The notes under the pieces: generated by a model | Told to the model about the DNA's origin: nothing | The model's input: only the letters and a program-made list of their open reading frames with translations | Databases searched by the model: none | Shown: positions 35,722-43,349 of the stretch, in pieces | How positions within the stretch are numbered: position 1 is the first letter of the stretch | How the letters are laid out: each line of letters opens with the position of its first letter | Source of the DNA: an uncultured Phascolarctobacterium sp. | Lineage (GTDB): Bacteria > Bacillota > Negativicutes > Acidaminococcales > Acidaminococcaceae | Assembly: GCA_900545535.1 (NCBI GenBank) | Contig: UQZN01000012.1 | Coordinates: 1-64,000 of the forward strand | Direction: 5' to 3' | DNA length: 64,000 nt | Made by a program: the position numbers and the translations under genes

Positions 35722-36273
35722 TTATACGATTTTTTCACCATGGTAAGTCTCACCGTCTATATCAGGCATAATATTATGACGCTTGCTCCACAAATCTTTA
35801 TATTTTACAGCCTGGGCATGGATATTTTCCAGATTGCTTTCGTCCAGAGTTTTGATTATCTTGGCAGGAATACCAGCCACCAGTGAAAAAGGCGGAACTT
35901 TCGTTCCTTTTGTTACTACGGCTCCCGCAGCTACGATAGAACCATGTCCGATAACGCTGCCGTCAAGTACAGTAGCATGCATCCCTATCAGGCAATGATC
36001 TTCAACAGTGCAGGCATGCAGGATAGCTCCGTGGCCAACTGTAACAAAGTCACCGACGATGCAGGCATAATCATCAGCTACATGCAGACAGCTGTTGTCC
36101 TGGATATTACTGTAACGCCCTACCTCGATCCGGTTGACGTCGCCGCGGATCGTGACATTGAACCAGGCACTGCTGTATTCTTTCATTTCTACTTTGCCGA
36201 TCAGATCAGCACTTTCAAAAGCATGGGCTTTTTTGTCGATTTTGGGCATCTGCCCTTCAAATTCTTTTAACAT
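35722..36273 (-). CDS. Gamma carbonic anhydrase-like hexapeptide protein
   Basis: 183 residues, left-handed beta-helix of hexapeptide repeats ([20 protein letters not shown], then [20 protein letters not shown]). Zinc histidines are placed as in the YrdA/Cam family: VGHGAILHA and [36 protein letters not shown] closes the helix. Many relatives lack proven carbonic anhydrase activity, so the reaction is not certain. Cytoplasmic. Single gene. Confidence 0.92.
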   Translation of the reverse strand: MLKEFEGQMPKIDKKAHAFESADLIGKVEMKEYSSAWFNVTIRGDVNRIEVGRYSNIQDNSCLHVADDYACIVGDFVTVGHGAILHACTVEDHCLIGMHATVLDGSVIGHGSIVAAGAVVTKGTKVPPFSLVAGIPAKIIKTLDESNLENIHAQAVKYKDLWSKRHNIMPDIDGETYHGEKIV

Positions 36274-36405
36274 CTAACTCACTCTCTTTCATGGAGTAAT
36301 TAAGCTCCGTTACTACCTTAATTATTCACTCAAACTAATTTTTAGTCAAGAGGTTTAAACCGGGAATTCACCAAAGTTTCATAATGTAAGTTTTTAAAGC
36401 TACCG

Positions 36406-37635
36406 TCATGCTTCGGCTGTTTTTTTGACCTTCGTCAAATACGTGTAACTGCCTGCCAGCAGCAAAATAACTCCTGTAATCACCAGAATATAGCGCGTCA
36501 GCAAAAAACCGCCTAAAAAGCCGCCCAGCAGCGGTCCTATCACGCCGCCGAACTGCTGCGCCGACGTTACAAGCCCAAAAGCTTTGCCGCGCATGGAAGG
36601 ATCGGTGACTTCTACCAACCTGGCATTGACATTAGGTACAGCGCCGGACAGGAAGAGGCCGTACACAAATTGGATCCCGGCAAACTGCCAGATGTCCTGC
36701 ACAAAGATCTGGCAGAGATTGATCAATCCTGCAGCCATCAACACAAAGCATAATACTTTCGTATAGCCAAGCTGCTGACCGCGTTTGCCCCAAAACGGAG
36801 CAGCAATGATCCCGGCAATACCAGCCAGTGAAAAAATGATGCCTGCCGCTTTGACGACAGATTCATCCATCCTGCCCATCAAATGTGACACATACATGGT
36901 TACCAAAGGCTGGATGATCATCGTGCACACCTGAATCAAAAAGAACATCGTCATCACGTACAGCAGGCCTTTATTATGCAGTGATTCCTGCAGATCCTGC
37001 CACAGATTGATCTTTTCCTTGCCTTCTTCCGGCGCATGCTGAACATCACGCACAAAAAATACAACCATTATCGTTGCTAAAGCCAAACAACAACTGGCCA
37101 CAAAAAAGGACAGCCTCATTCCAAACCAGGAACTGAAATAACCGCCCATCATCGGCCCTAAAATACTGCCGCTGGCAACGGCAGTCTGCATCAATCCCAT
37201 ACCCCAGCCCATACGGCTTTCAGGCAGTGTTGAAGACACCAGCGACATTGACGCAGGCACAAACCCGCTGATCAATCCGGTCAAAATACGCACGCCTAAA
37301 AGCTGTTCCGGCGATTGTGAAATCCCTGCCAGCCAGTAGGTAAAGGCCAGACCAAAACCGGCACGGATCGCCATCCGGCGCTGCCCGACCCTGTCGGCCC
37401 TTGCTCCCCAATATGGAGCCATGATCGACGCGCCTAAAAAGGTCACTGAATAAACCAGACCGCTCCAAAAATTTACTTCGCTGCTTTCAACATGCAGTTC
37501 CTGCAATAAATAAACAGGCAAAAACGGAACTACCATCGTGTAACTGGCACAGGCAAAAAACACGCCACACCACAATATGGCCAAATTACGCTGCCAGCTT
37601 ATAGCCCCTGTACCTCTCTCATCCAACAAGGACAT
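36406..37635 (-). CDS. MFS multidrug-type efflux transporter
   Basis: 409 residues with twelve membrane segments. Motif A-like APYWGARADRVGQRRMAIRA after TM2 and a second copy APFWGKRGQQLGYTKVLCF after TM8; motif C-type SGSILGPMMGGYFSSWFG in TM5, the antiporter signature of drug:H+ exporters. Substrate unknown. GGAGATG precedes ATG 37635 by eight bases. Divergent from the gene at 37867. Confidence 0.92.
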   Translation of the reverse strand: MSLLDERGTGAISWQRNLAILWCGVFFACASYTMVVPFLPVYLLQELHVESSEVNFWSGLVYSVTFLGASIMAPYWGARADRVGQRRMAIRAGFGLAFTYWLAGISQSPEQLLGVRILTGLISGFVPASMSLVSSTLPESRMGWGMGLMQTAVASGSILGPMMGGYFSSWFGMRLSFFVASCCLALATIMVVFFVRDVQHAPEEGKEKINLWQDLQESLHNKGLLYVMTMFFLIQVCTMIIQPLVTMYVSHLMGRMDESVVKAAGIIFSLAGIAGIIAAPFWGKRGQQLGYTKVLCFVLMAAGLINLCQIFVQDIWQFAGIQFVYGLFLSGAVPNVNARLVEVTDPSMRGKAFGLVTSAQQFGGVIGPLLGGFLGGFLLTRYILVITGVILLLAGSYTYLTKVKKTAEA

Positions 37636-37782
37636 AAACTCATCTCCAAATCAACTATTATTAACTTGATTATATCATAGCATTTATATAAAAAAAACTC
37701 ACCCTACAGTTTTTCAAGTGTTCTACCGCTAAAATTTCCTGTGCTTATATTTTTTCTTCTCATTTTAAATATAGACAGGTAA

Positions 37783-37811
37783 ATGACTTTTTGCAGTTTT
37801 TCTTGTATAAT
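37783..37811 (+). promoter_or_regulatory. promoter of the 359-residue unknown gene
   Basis: -35 ATGACT (37783-37788), 17 bases, -10 TATAAT (37806-37811), 55 bases before the GTG start. Confidence 0.6.
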
Positions 37812-37866
37812 ATCTATAATATTATTTACATTATCATTTAATTTAAGTAAGAAAAGGAGCATACCA

Positions 37867-38946
37867 GTGAACGGATTTGAAAAGCAGGAATTAGAGACCC
37901 AGGGTATGATGAGTAAACTCTTTGGCAGTAAGCCCAGTCAGAACGCCTTAGTTGAAATAAATAATTTTCTGGCCGAAAGTACTAAAGCCACCGAATTGAC
38001 AGCAGCTATCGTCAGTAACTTCGTCAAAACCTGGGGTGCAAAATTTGACAGCAGCAATATTGAATACCGCAGCAGTATGTACCGCAAGGTAGCCGATCAT
38101 GTTTACCTCACGGCACAAAGTAAAGATGATCCTGTTTTTGAAGAAAGCAGGCATCTGGCACAGGTCCTGGAACTGCCTGAAAATCTGCAGCGTCTGGCCG
38201 ATAATGGCGCTAAAAAAGCGGCTTATTTCGCCCGCTGCCGCCAAATAATCGACGGTGAAGAAACTTTGCCGATCGACGATATCAATACTATTTTCGGTTA
38301 TGATTACGAAGACGGCTACGATATACGCGTCCAGGTTTTTCATAATTACTTTAACAAAAAATTCGACGAAATTGCTGAACAGCAGCGTTTCAGTCCCGAT
38401 GAAGAAGCTACACTGCGCGAAATCTGCGCTAAACTGGATATCCCTTATGAATTTAAACCCAATATTCAAAATGCTTTAGACAAATACCGCTATTTGTGGT
38501 CGGCAGAAAACGCTCCTTTAGGAGACATCAAAGTCGACTTTCCGCTGAATGATGGCGAAATCTGCCATGCTGCCGCTCAACAGGCAGGCTTCTGCGAACA
38601 TAAAACCATAGAAAAAGAAGATAATTATTTTGAATTGACCCGCCGTCTGGAAATTGATGAAACTATTTCCTTCAAAGGTGAGAAAATCGAGCATCCTCAT
38701 TTTACCGAAGAAGTGACCGCTGTTGTCGACATCGGCTACCTTTTCCTTACAAACCAGCGCGTCATTTATCTGAGCAATAAAATGGCCAGGGTCGTAGAGC
38801 TCAGCGATTTAGATAACGCCAACCTTTCTGTCAATATCATTTACTTTACTCAAAAAGACGGTGACTCTATCGCGATCAAATTTAACGACGACGTTGCAGA
38901 AGTTATGTTTGCGATTTTCAAACGCATTTTAAACGAGCGTCAATAA
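37867..38946 (+). CDS. Unknown cytoplasmic protein with PH-like C-terminal segment
   Basis: 359 residues, no signal peptide or membrane segment. The start is GTG 37867, with AAGGAG seven bases upstream; an open frame extends to 37783 but through the promoter. The first 250 residues are helical and charged (TKATELTAAIVSNFVKTWGA, FDEIAEQQRFSPDEEATLRE) and hold a TerB-like or bundle-like pattern that I cannot assign. The last 75 residues (AVVDIGYLFLTNQRVIYLSN, then KMARVVELSDLDNANLSVNI) look like a bacterial PH/GRAM-type domain. It is followed 19 bases later by a GNAT gene. Function unknown. Confidence 0.75.
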   Translation: MNGFEKQELETQGMMSKLFGSKPSQNALVEINNFLAESTKATELTAAIVSNFVKTWGAKFDSSNIEYRSSMYRKVADHVYLTAQSKDDPVFEESRHLAQVLELPENLQRLADNGAKKAAYFARCRQIIDGEETLPIDDINTIFGYDYEDGYDIRVQVFHNYFNKKFDEIAEQQRFSPDEEATLREICAKLDIPYEFKPNIQNALDKYRYLWSAENAPLGDIKVDFPLNDGEICHAAAQQAGFCEHKTIEKEDNYFELTRRLEIDETISFKGEKIEHPHFTEEVTAVVDIGYLFLTNQRVIYLSNKMARVVELSDLDNANLSVNIIYFTQKDGDSIAIKFNDDVAEVMFAIFKRILNERQ

Positions 38947-38965
38947 AACCAGGAGGCTTGTGAGT

Positions 38966-39532
38966 ATGCAGGAACAGATACGTTTTGCCACACCGGCTGA
39001 CAGCGCCGGGATCCTGGAAATTTATGCGCCTTATATTCTGGAAACGACTATTTCTTTTGAATATGAACCGCCCGGGCTGGCAGAATTTACTGCGCGGATG
39101 CAAAAAATCAGCAGTAAATATCCCTATTTAGTTTATGAACGCAATGGTAAAATATTAGGCTTCGCCTATGGTTCGGCCTATCAGGAACGCATGGCCTACC
39201 TTTATGATGCCGATCTTTCTATCTACCTGGCCCCAAAAGCACAAAACAGCGGTATCGGCAGAAAGCTCTACCACTGCCTTTTAGATCTGCTGCAAAAACA
39301 GGGTTTTTATAATGTTTATGCCTGTATTACCGTCGAGAATCAGCGCAGTATCGACTTTCATAAAGCTTTGGGCTTCAGAGATCTGGGACCTCATCCTAAA
39401 GCAGGTTATAAATTCAACCGGTGGCTCGATATTGTCTGGATGGATAAGCAATTAAGCCAGCCAGCTGGGAAACCGCTGCCTCTAAAACCTGTAACCACCT
39501 TGACCAACGACGATATTTTAAAAGTTTTCTAA
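38966..39532 (+). CDS. GNAT acetyltransferase (phosphinothricin/methionine-sulfoximine type)
   Basis: About 188 residues. PAT/MddA-like pattern: IRFATPADSAGILEIYAPYI, TISFEYEPPGLAEFTARM, AYGSAYQERMAYLYDADLSI, acetyl-CoA loop NSGIGRKLYHCLLDLLQKQG and ITVENQRSIDFHKALGFRDL with W..LDIVWM near the end. Acetylates small amino-acid analogues or free methionine derivatives in relatives. ATG 38966 has AGGAGG nine bases upstream; a GTG at 38960 is too close to it. The C-terminal tail after MDKQL is an extension. Confidence 0.9.
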   Translation: MQEQIRFATPADSAGILEIYAPYILETTISFEYEPPGLAEFTARMQKISSKYPYLVYERNGKILGFAYGSAYQERMAYLYDADLSIYLAPKAQNSGIGRKLYHCLLDLLQKQGFYNVYACITVENQRSIDFHKALGFRDLGPHPKAGYKFNRWLDIVWMDKQLSQPAGKPLPLKPVTTLTNDDILKVF

Positions 39533-39575
39533 AAAACAAAATGAGTACATCAAATGATGTACTCATTTTGTTTTT
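39533..39575. terminator. bidirectional terminator between convergent genes
   Basis: acaaaatgagtacatca/tgatgtactcattttgt stem with A-run before and T-run after, between the GNAT gene (+) and the gene at 39579 (-). Confidence 0.9.
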
Positions 39576-39578
39576 CAC

Positions 39579-40073
39579 TTAGAAATATTCCAGTTCACGT
39601 TCGCAGATCGCGCCTGTAACAGGATCTAATTTCAATTCGCCGTCAAACTTGTCAGTAAGAAAATCGGCTACATAATAAATATTATTGCCATCCTGTCCTT
39701 GGGTAATAACTATTTCGTAGGCATTAGGATAATTTTGCAGAACGATTTTTTCTATATCTGCCGGAGTTTTAGTGACCATGGTACTGCCCATAACGAAGGT
39801 AGCGCCTTTTACTTCAATTTCCTCTACCTTGGCAGTCGCTGTGTTTACATCAACAACATACCTTTCCAAAGTATTCGGATCTTTAAAAGTGATAATGCTT
39901 GTATCACCGTCCACATTATAACCAATCAGCTCACAGACAGCCGGGATTTCTGCTTTGGCAGCATTAATTGCCGTCATACTGCGATTTACCTGGCTAGGAG
40001 CAGCCGCAGCGACAGAAGTAAAGGCAAGCATCATCAATGCGCCTACTGTTAATACAAGATTTTTGAATTTCAT
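39579..40073 (-). CDS. Small secreted protein, PepSY-like
   Basis: About 164 residues with a signal peptide (KFKNLVLTVGALMMLAFTSV, cut near AAA-APS). The mature protein shows two small alpha/beta units: INAAKAEIPAVCELIGYNVD, ITFKDPNTLERYVVDVNTAT, then ADIEKIVLQNYPNAYEIVIT and GELKLDPVTGAICERELEYF. This resembles PepSY-type repeats (periplasmic inhibitory or binding domain), but similarity by eye is modest. ATG 40073 follows AAGGAAG. Unknown role in the periplasm. Confidence 0.75.
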   Translation of the reverse strand: MKFKNLVLTVGALMMLAFTSVAAAAPSQVNRSMTAINAAKAEIPAVCELIGYNVDGDTSIITFKDPNTLERYVVDVNTATAKVEEIEVKGATFVMGSTMVTKTPADIEKIVLQNYPNAYEIVITQGQDGNNIYYVADFLTDKFDGELKLDPVTGAICERELEYF

Positions 40074-40228
40074 AAAGTCCACTTCCTTAAATATTTTTTG
40101 CATTACTGCTTACAAATCTAATTATAGGACTTTGTGAAAAAAAATGACGTTATATAATCTTACTTAATCGTCAAAGATAATTTTTAAAGATTTTAAAAAT
40201 AGCAGGGACAATAATTTTTTATTTAACT

Positions 40229-40900
40229 TCACTTTGCCAGAGATTCAAAATAACAGTTTATTTCCTGCCACAATTCCGTTTTATTGTCTAATACAGCACG
40301 CAGGCGCTGTGGATAAATACCATTGGCCTTATAGACATCCAAGATATATTTTATGGCATCAACGAGCCTGTCTTCCTGTAAAGGGACCGGAATGCGCTTT
40401 CCCTGAACCGGTCTGTTGCCCAGCAATCCACCAATATAGATTTCAAATTTTCCTGTTTTCGTAAAAGACGGCATAATACCTACATCTTGGGCCATAGCCT
40501 TCCCCAGACTATTGGGACAGCCAAAGACCCCGATTTTAAACTTTTTCGGCACATCAATGCCATAAAATTCTTCATCTAATTTACAGGCCAGAGTATGCAC
40601 ATCAAACATACCCTTGCGGCAGTCGGTGCCTTTACAGGCTACAACAGCCCGAACCGTTGCCCCTGTTCCACCCAGACGAAGTTTCGCTGCCTGTACAGCC
40701 TCAATTGCAGCCTTCAGCTCGCTTTCAGCCACCCCATTCAATTCAACAGTTCCTCTACTGGTAGCCGTAATCCTGCCACTGCCAAACCTGGCCGTCAATT
40801 CCGATAACCGTAAAAGTTCCTCTGAGGTAAATTCACCGCAGCTTCCTAAAATACGCAGCGCATAACGATTATTTTTTTGGGGCAATACACCTAAAGTCAT
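40229..40900 (-). CDS. Small nitrite/sulfite reductase-like protein with degenerate cluster site
   Basis: About 223 residues, equal to one half of a siroheme sulfite/nitrite reductase. The ferredoxin-like half domain NNRYALRILGSCGEFTSEEL and GRITATSRGTVELNG comes first, then the cluster region with C89 and C94 (VVACKGTDCRKG, spacing C-x4-C) and C128 (GVFGCPNSLGKA). Classical enzymes have C-x5-C and C-x3-C; the fourth Cys, which also ligates siroheme, is Leu here. The bases confirm these codons. Redox activity with a normal 4Fe-4S/siroheme site is therefore doubtful. ATG 40900 follows GGAGTG. Single gene. Confidence 0.8.
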   Translation of the reverse strand: MTLGVLPQKNNRYALRILGSCGEFTSEELLRLSELTARFGSGRITATSRGTVELNGVAESELKAAIEAVQAAKLRLGGTGATVRAVVACKGTDCRKGMFDVHTLACKLDEEFYGIDVPKKFKIGVFGCPNSLGKAMAQDVGIMPSFTKTGKFEIYIGGLLGNRPVQGKRIPVPLQEDRLVDAIKYILDVYKANGIYPQRLRAVLDNKTELWQEINCYFESLAK

Positions 40901-40998
40901 TTTTTTCACTCCATTTCTTATCATAATCATATCATACTATGAATATGATTACAGGCAATAACCACTGAAGAAAATTTATGATGTTCCTGTAAATAAAA

Positions 40999-41024
40999 AA
41001 GCTTCACGAAATTTCGTGAAGCTT
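40999..41024 (-). terminator. terminator of the tRNA-Leu pair
   Basis: aagcttcacgaaa/tttcgtgaagctt, a perfect 26-base palindrome followed by TTTTTATTT on the minus strand, 13 bases past the tRNA end. Confidence 0.85.
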
Positions 41025-41037
41025 GTATCTGCTTATT

Positions 41038-41121
41038 TGGTGCGGTTGGTGGGATTTGAACCCACACGGGTCTCCCCGCCACCCCCTCAAGATGGTGCGT
41101 CTGCCGTTCCGCCACAACCGC
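41038..41121 (-). tRNA. tRNA-Leu (anticodon GAG)
   Basis: 84-base class II tRNA: acceptor gcggttg, anticodon arm ccatc-TTGAGGG-ggtgg (anticodon GAG), long variable arm around cggggagacccg, T-arm gggttcaaatccc, encoded CCA. Confidence 0.93.
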
Positions 41122-41153
41122 ATGGGGTTTAAAATTACCTTTATAGACAAAAA

Positions 41154-41239
41154 TGGTGCGGTAGAGAGGATTTGAACCTCCACGGGGTTGCCCCCACTAG
41201 CTCCTGAGGCTAGCGCGTCTGCCGTTCCGCCACTACCGC
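41154..41239 (-). tRNA. tRNA-Leu (anticodon CAG)
   Basis: 86-base class II tRNA: acceptor gcggtag, anticodon arm ctagc-CTCAGGA-gctag (anticodon CAG), variable arm gggggcaacccc, T-arm aggttcaaatcct, encoded CCA. First of the tandem tRNA-Leu pair. Confidence 0.94.
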
Positions 41240-41294
41240 ATTACAATTGCCTAAATCAGCAACAGTGATATAATAGCATACTATTACGATGCCG

Positions 41295-41900
41295 TCAATA
41301 CTTTTTTAATCTGTTTTTATATAATTTGTAATACTCATCCCGATCATACAATACTTTCTTTACATATTCGCGTGTGTCACTGTAAGGAATATCCTCGATT
41401 TTATTAAAATCATAATCCCAGTTATTTTCCTGCATCCACGCTTTTGTATTACCACGACCCGCATTATAGGCAATCATCATCAGTACCCAGTTACGCTGAA
41501 ACTCATATTCCAGCTCACCTAAATACCAACAGCCTAAGCGGATATTGGCATCTGTGCGATATAGATCTTGAGGGTCAAAATTTTTGATCCCCATTTGCTC
41601 GGCAATCCATTCGCCAGTATCCGGCATGATCTGCATAAGTCCGATCGCCCCAGCCTTAGAGACAGCTTTACGATCAAAATTACTTTCATTTTTTATTACC
41701 GCAGCCACTAAAAATGGGTCAATCTTATTTTTGCCGCTGTATTCTAAAATCTCGCCTTGATAAGGCCACATATACACAAACCGCATTTGCACTTCGTCAG
41801 ACGTCCATATTTTCCAGCCCAACAACGAAACTGCGCACAGCAAAATCAGCACAAACCAAATTTTACGGCTGTTGTTTTTCTTTTTTCGACGTCTGCCCAA
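41295..41900 (-). CDS. Lytic murein transglycosylase (SLT domain)
   Basis: About 201 residues. A basic N-terminus (GRRRKKKNNSRK) and one membrane segment (IWFVLILLCAVSLLGWKIW) anchor it to the inner membrane facing the periplasm. The SLT domain has the catalytic Glu in VAAVIKNESNFDRKAVSKAG (about 80-100), AIGLMQIMPDTGEWIA, NIRLGCWYLG and MIAYNAGRGN. Cleaves peptidoglycan with 1,6-anhydro ring formation. A TTG at 41900 is favoured, with GGAGG seven bases upstream and only three bases past the coaE stop; a GTG at 41933 is the alternative. Confidence 0.9.
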   Translation of the reverse strand: MGRRRKKKNNSRKIWFVLILLCAVSLLGWKIWTSDEVQMRFVYMWPYQGEILEYSGKNKIDPFLVAAVIKNESNFDRKAVSKAGAIGLMQIMPDTGEWIAEQMGIKNFDPQDLYRTDANIRLGCWYLGELEYEFQRNWVLMMIAYNAGRGNTKAWMQENNWDYDFNKIEDIPYSDTREYVKKVLYDRDEYYKLYKNRLKKY

Positions 41901-41902
41901 CC

Positions 41903-42505
41903 TTAGTCCTCCATCTGCAATACTTTTTCCCACTCATTTTTTACAATCAGCTCAGTTTCTTCCCTGCTGCCGCTGTTATCAATGACCAGATCCGCATATT
42001 GCCGCTTGGCGTCTAAAGTCATTTGTGCCGCAATACGCGCCCTGACTTCCTGCTCCGACATACCGCTGCGCACCATTGCACGCTCGATCTGCGTTTTCTC
42101 ATCAACAGCAACCAGCCATACTAAATCAACTTCCTTATACCAGCTGCATTCGATCAAAAGCGGCACATCCAATACCGCCGCAGACATATTTTGCTGACGG
42201 CACTGCTCCAAGAATTTTTTTGCTTCCCGGCGTACATAGGCATGGATAATTTCCTCCAACTGCCGCAGCGCTTCTTGCTTTTCAAAAACCAGCTTCGCAA
42301 TCTTAGGCCGATCCAACTCACCGTCAGCCGTCAGATAGTCCGCACCAAAAACAGCTATGACCTGCTGCAGCCCCTGTGATCCACGCGCTACTGCCTGCCT
42401 GCTTGCAGCATCCGCATCAAAAATCTTCGCTCCCAAACTGCGCAAAACAGCTGCGACAGTACTTTTGCCCGAGGCAATACCACCTGTTAAACCAATAATT
42501 TTCAT
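41903..42505 (-). CDS. coaE: Dephospho-CoA kinase
   Basis: 200 residues, P-loop kinase that phosphorylates dephospho-CoA in the last CoA step. Walker A GLTGGIASGKST (about 5-16), DADAASRQAVARG, VLDVPLLIECSWYKEVDLVW and the Asn/Asp-Arg lid region (QIERAMVRSG). Eleven bases after mutM; third gene of polA-mutM-coaE-transglycosylase. Confidence 0.96.
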   Translation of the reverse strand: MKIIGLTGGIASGKSTVAAVLRSLGAKIFDADAASRQAVARGSQGLQQVIAVFGADYLTADGELDRPKIAKLVFEKQEALRQLEEIIHAYVRREAKKFLEQCRQQNMSAAVLDVPLLIECSWYKEVDLVWLVAVDEKTQIERAMVRSGMSEQEVRARIAAQMTLDAKRQYADLVIDNSGSREETELIVKNEWEKVLQMED

Positions 42506-42516
42506 TTTCTATCCAC

Positions 42517-43338
42517 TCAATGCTGGCATTTGGCACAATAAGTCGTGCCCCTGCCGCCCACTTTAGTTGTAGCCAATGGCTCACCGCAGGTTTTACACGG
42601 CTCGCCGCCGCGACCGTAAACCAGCAAATGGTTTTGGTTATCGCCTTTGTTACCTTCGCCATCTTTATAATCCCTAAAGGTAGTGCCGCGGTTGGCGATT
42701 CCCTGCGCAATGACCGTATTGGCCGCTGCGTGCAGCGCCGCTACTTCTTCACTTGTTAAAGTATTAGCGATTCTAGTCGGTAAAATACCTGCCAGCGCCA
42801 GACACTCATCGGCATAAATATTTCCCAGTCCTGCAATAACAGTCTGATCAAGGATCAGCGTTTTGATGGGTTTCCGGCTTTTAGCTGCTATCGGTGCCAG
42901 ATAATCTGGACTAAACCCTGCTGTCAACGGTTCCGGCCCCAATGTCTCATAGCCTGCAATATAACAATCCTCATTTGTAACTAAATACAGTGTACCGAAA
43001 GTTCTGATATCACAGAACCACATTGTAACACCGCCAGACAATACAAATTTTATCTTCGCATATGGCGGCGCTTCCAACTCGCTCGCCTGGGCCACTAAAG
43101 ATCCGGTCATCCGCAAATGCACGATGAGCTTTTGGTCAGCGCCCGTCTGCAGCACCAGATATTTCCCACGCCTACTAACTTCTTCGATCGTCCTGCCGGT
43201 CAGATTTTTAACAAACTGCTCCGGTGTCGGATGTTTGATCAGCCTGTCCAGATATACTTCCACTTGCGTGATTTTTTTCCCTTTGATATGTGGCAGCAAG
43301 GTTTTTTTGACCTGCTCCACCTCCGGTAATTCCGGCAT
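42517..43338 (-). CDS. mutM: Formamidopyrimidine-DNA glycosylase
   Basis: 273 residues. Removes 8-oxoguanine and ring-opened purines. Catalytic Pro2 and Glu3 in MPELPEVEQVKKTL, the Lys in HLRMTGSL, helix-two-turn-helix GLGNIYADECLALAGILP, and a C-terminal zinc finger (two CxxC pairs: CKTC and CAKC). AGGAGG precedes ATG 43338. Eleven bases after polA. Confidence 0.97.
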   Translation of the reverse strand: MPELPEVEQVKKTLLPHIKGKKITQVEVYLDRLIKHPTPEQFVKNLTGRTIEEVSRRGKYLVLQTGADQKLIVHLRMTGSLVAQASELEAPPYAKIKFVLSGGVTMWFCDIRTFGTLYLVTNEDCYIAGYETLGPEPLTAGFSPDYLAPIAAKSRKPIKTLILDQTVIAGLGNIYADECLALAGILPTRIANTLTSEEVAALHAAANTVIAQGIANRGTTFRDYKDGEGNKGDNQNHLLVYGRGGEPCKTCGEPLATTKVGGRGTTYCAKCQH

Positions 43339-43349
43339 GATGATCCCTC

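Noticed and set aside
40927..41115. 62-codon frame at the tRNA-Leu gene
   Set aside because: Derived from the tRNA-Leu(GAG) sequence; not a gene.
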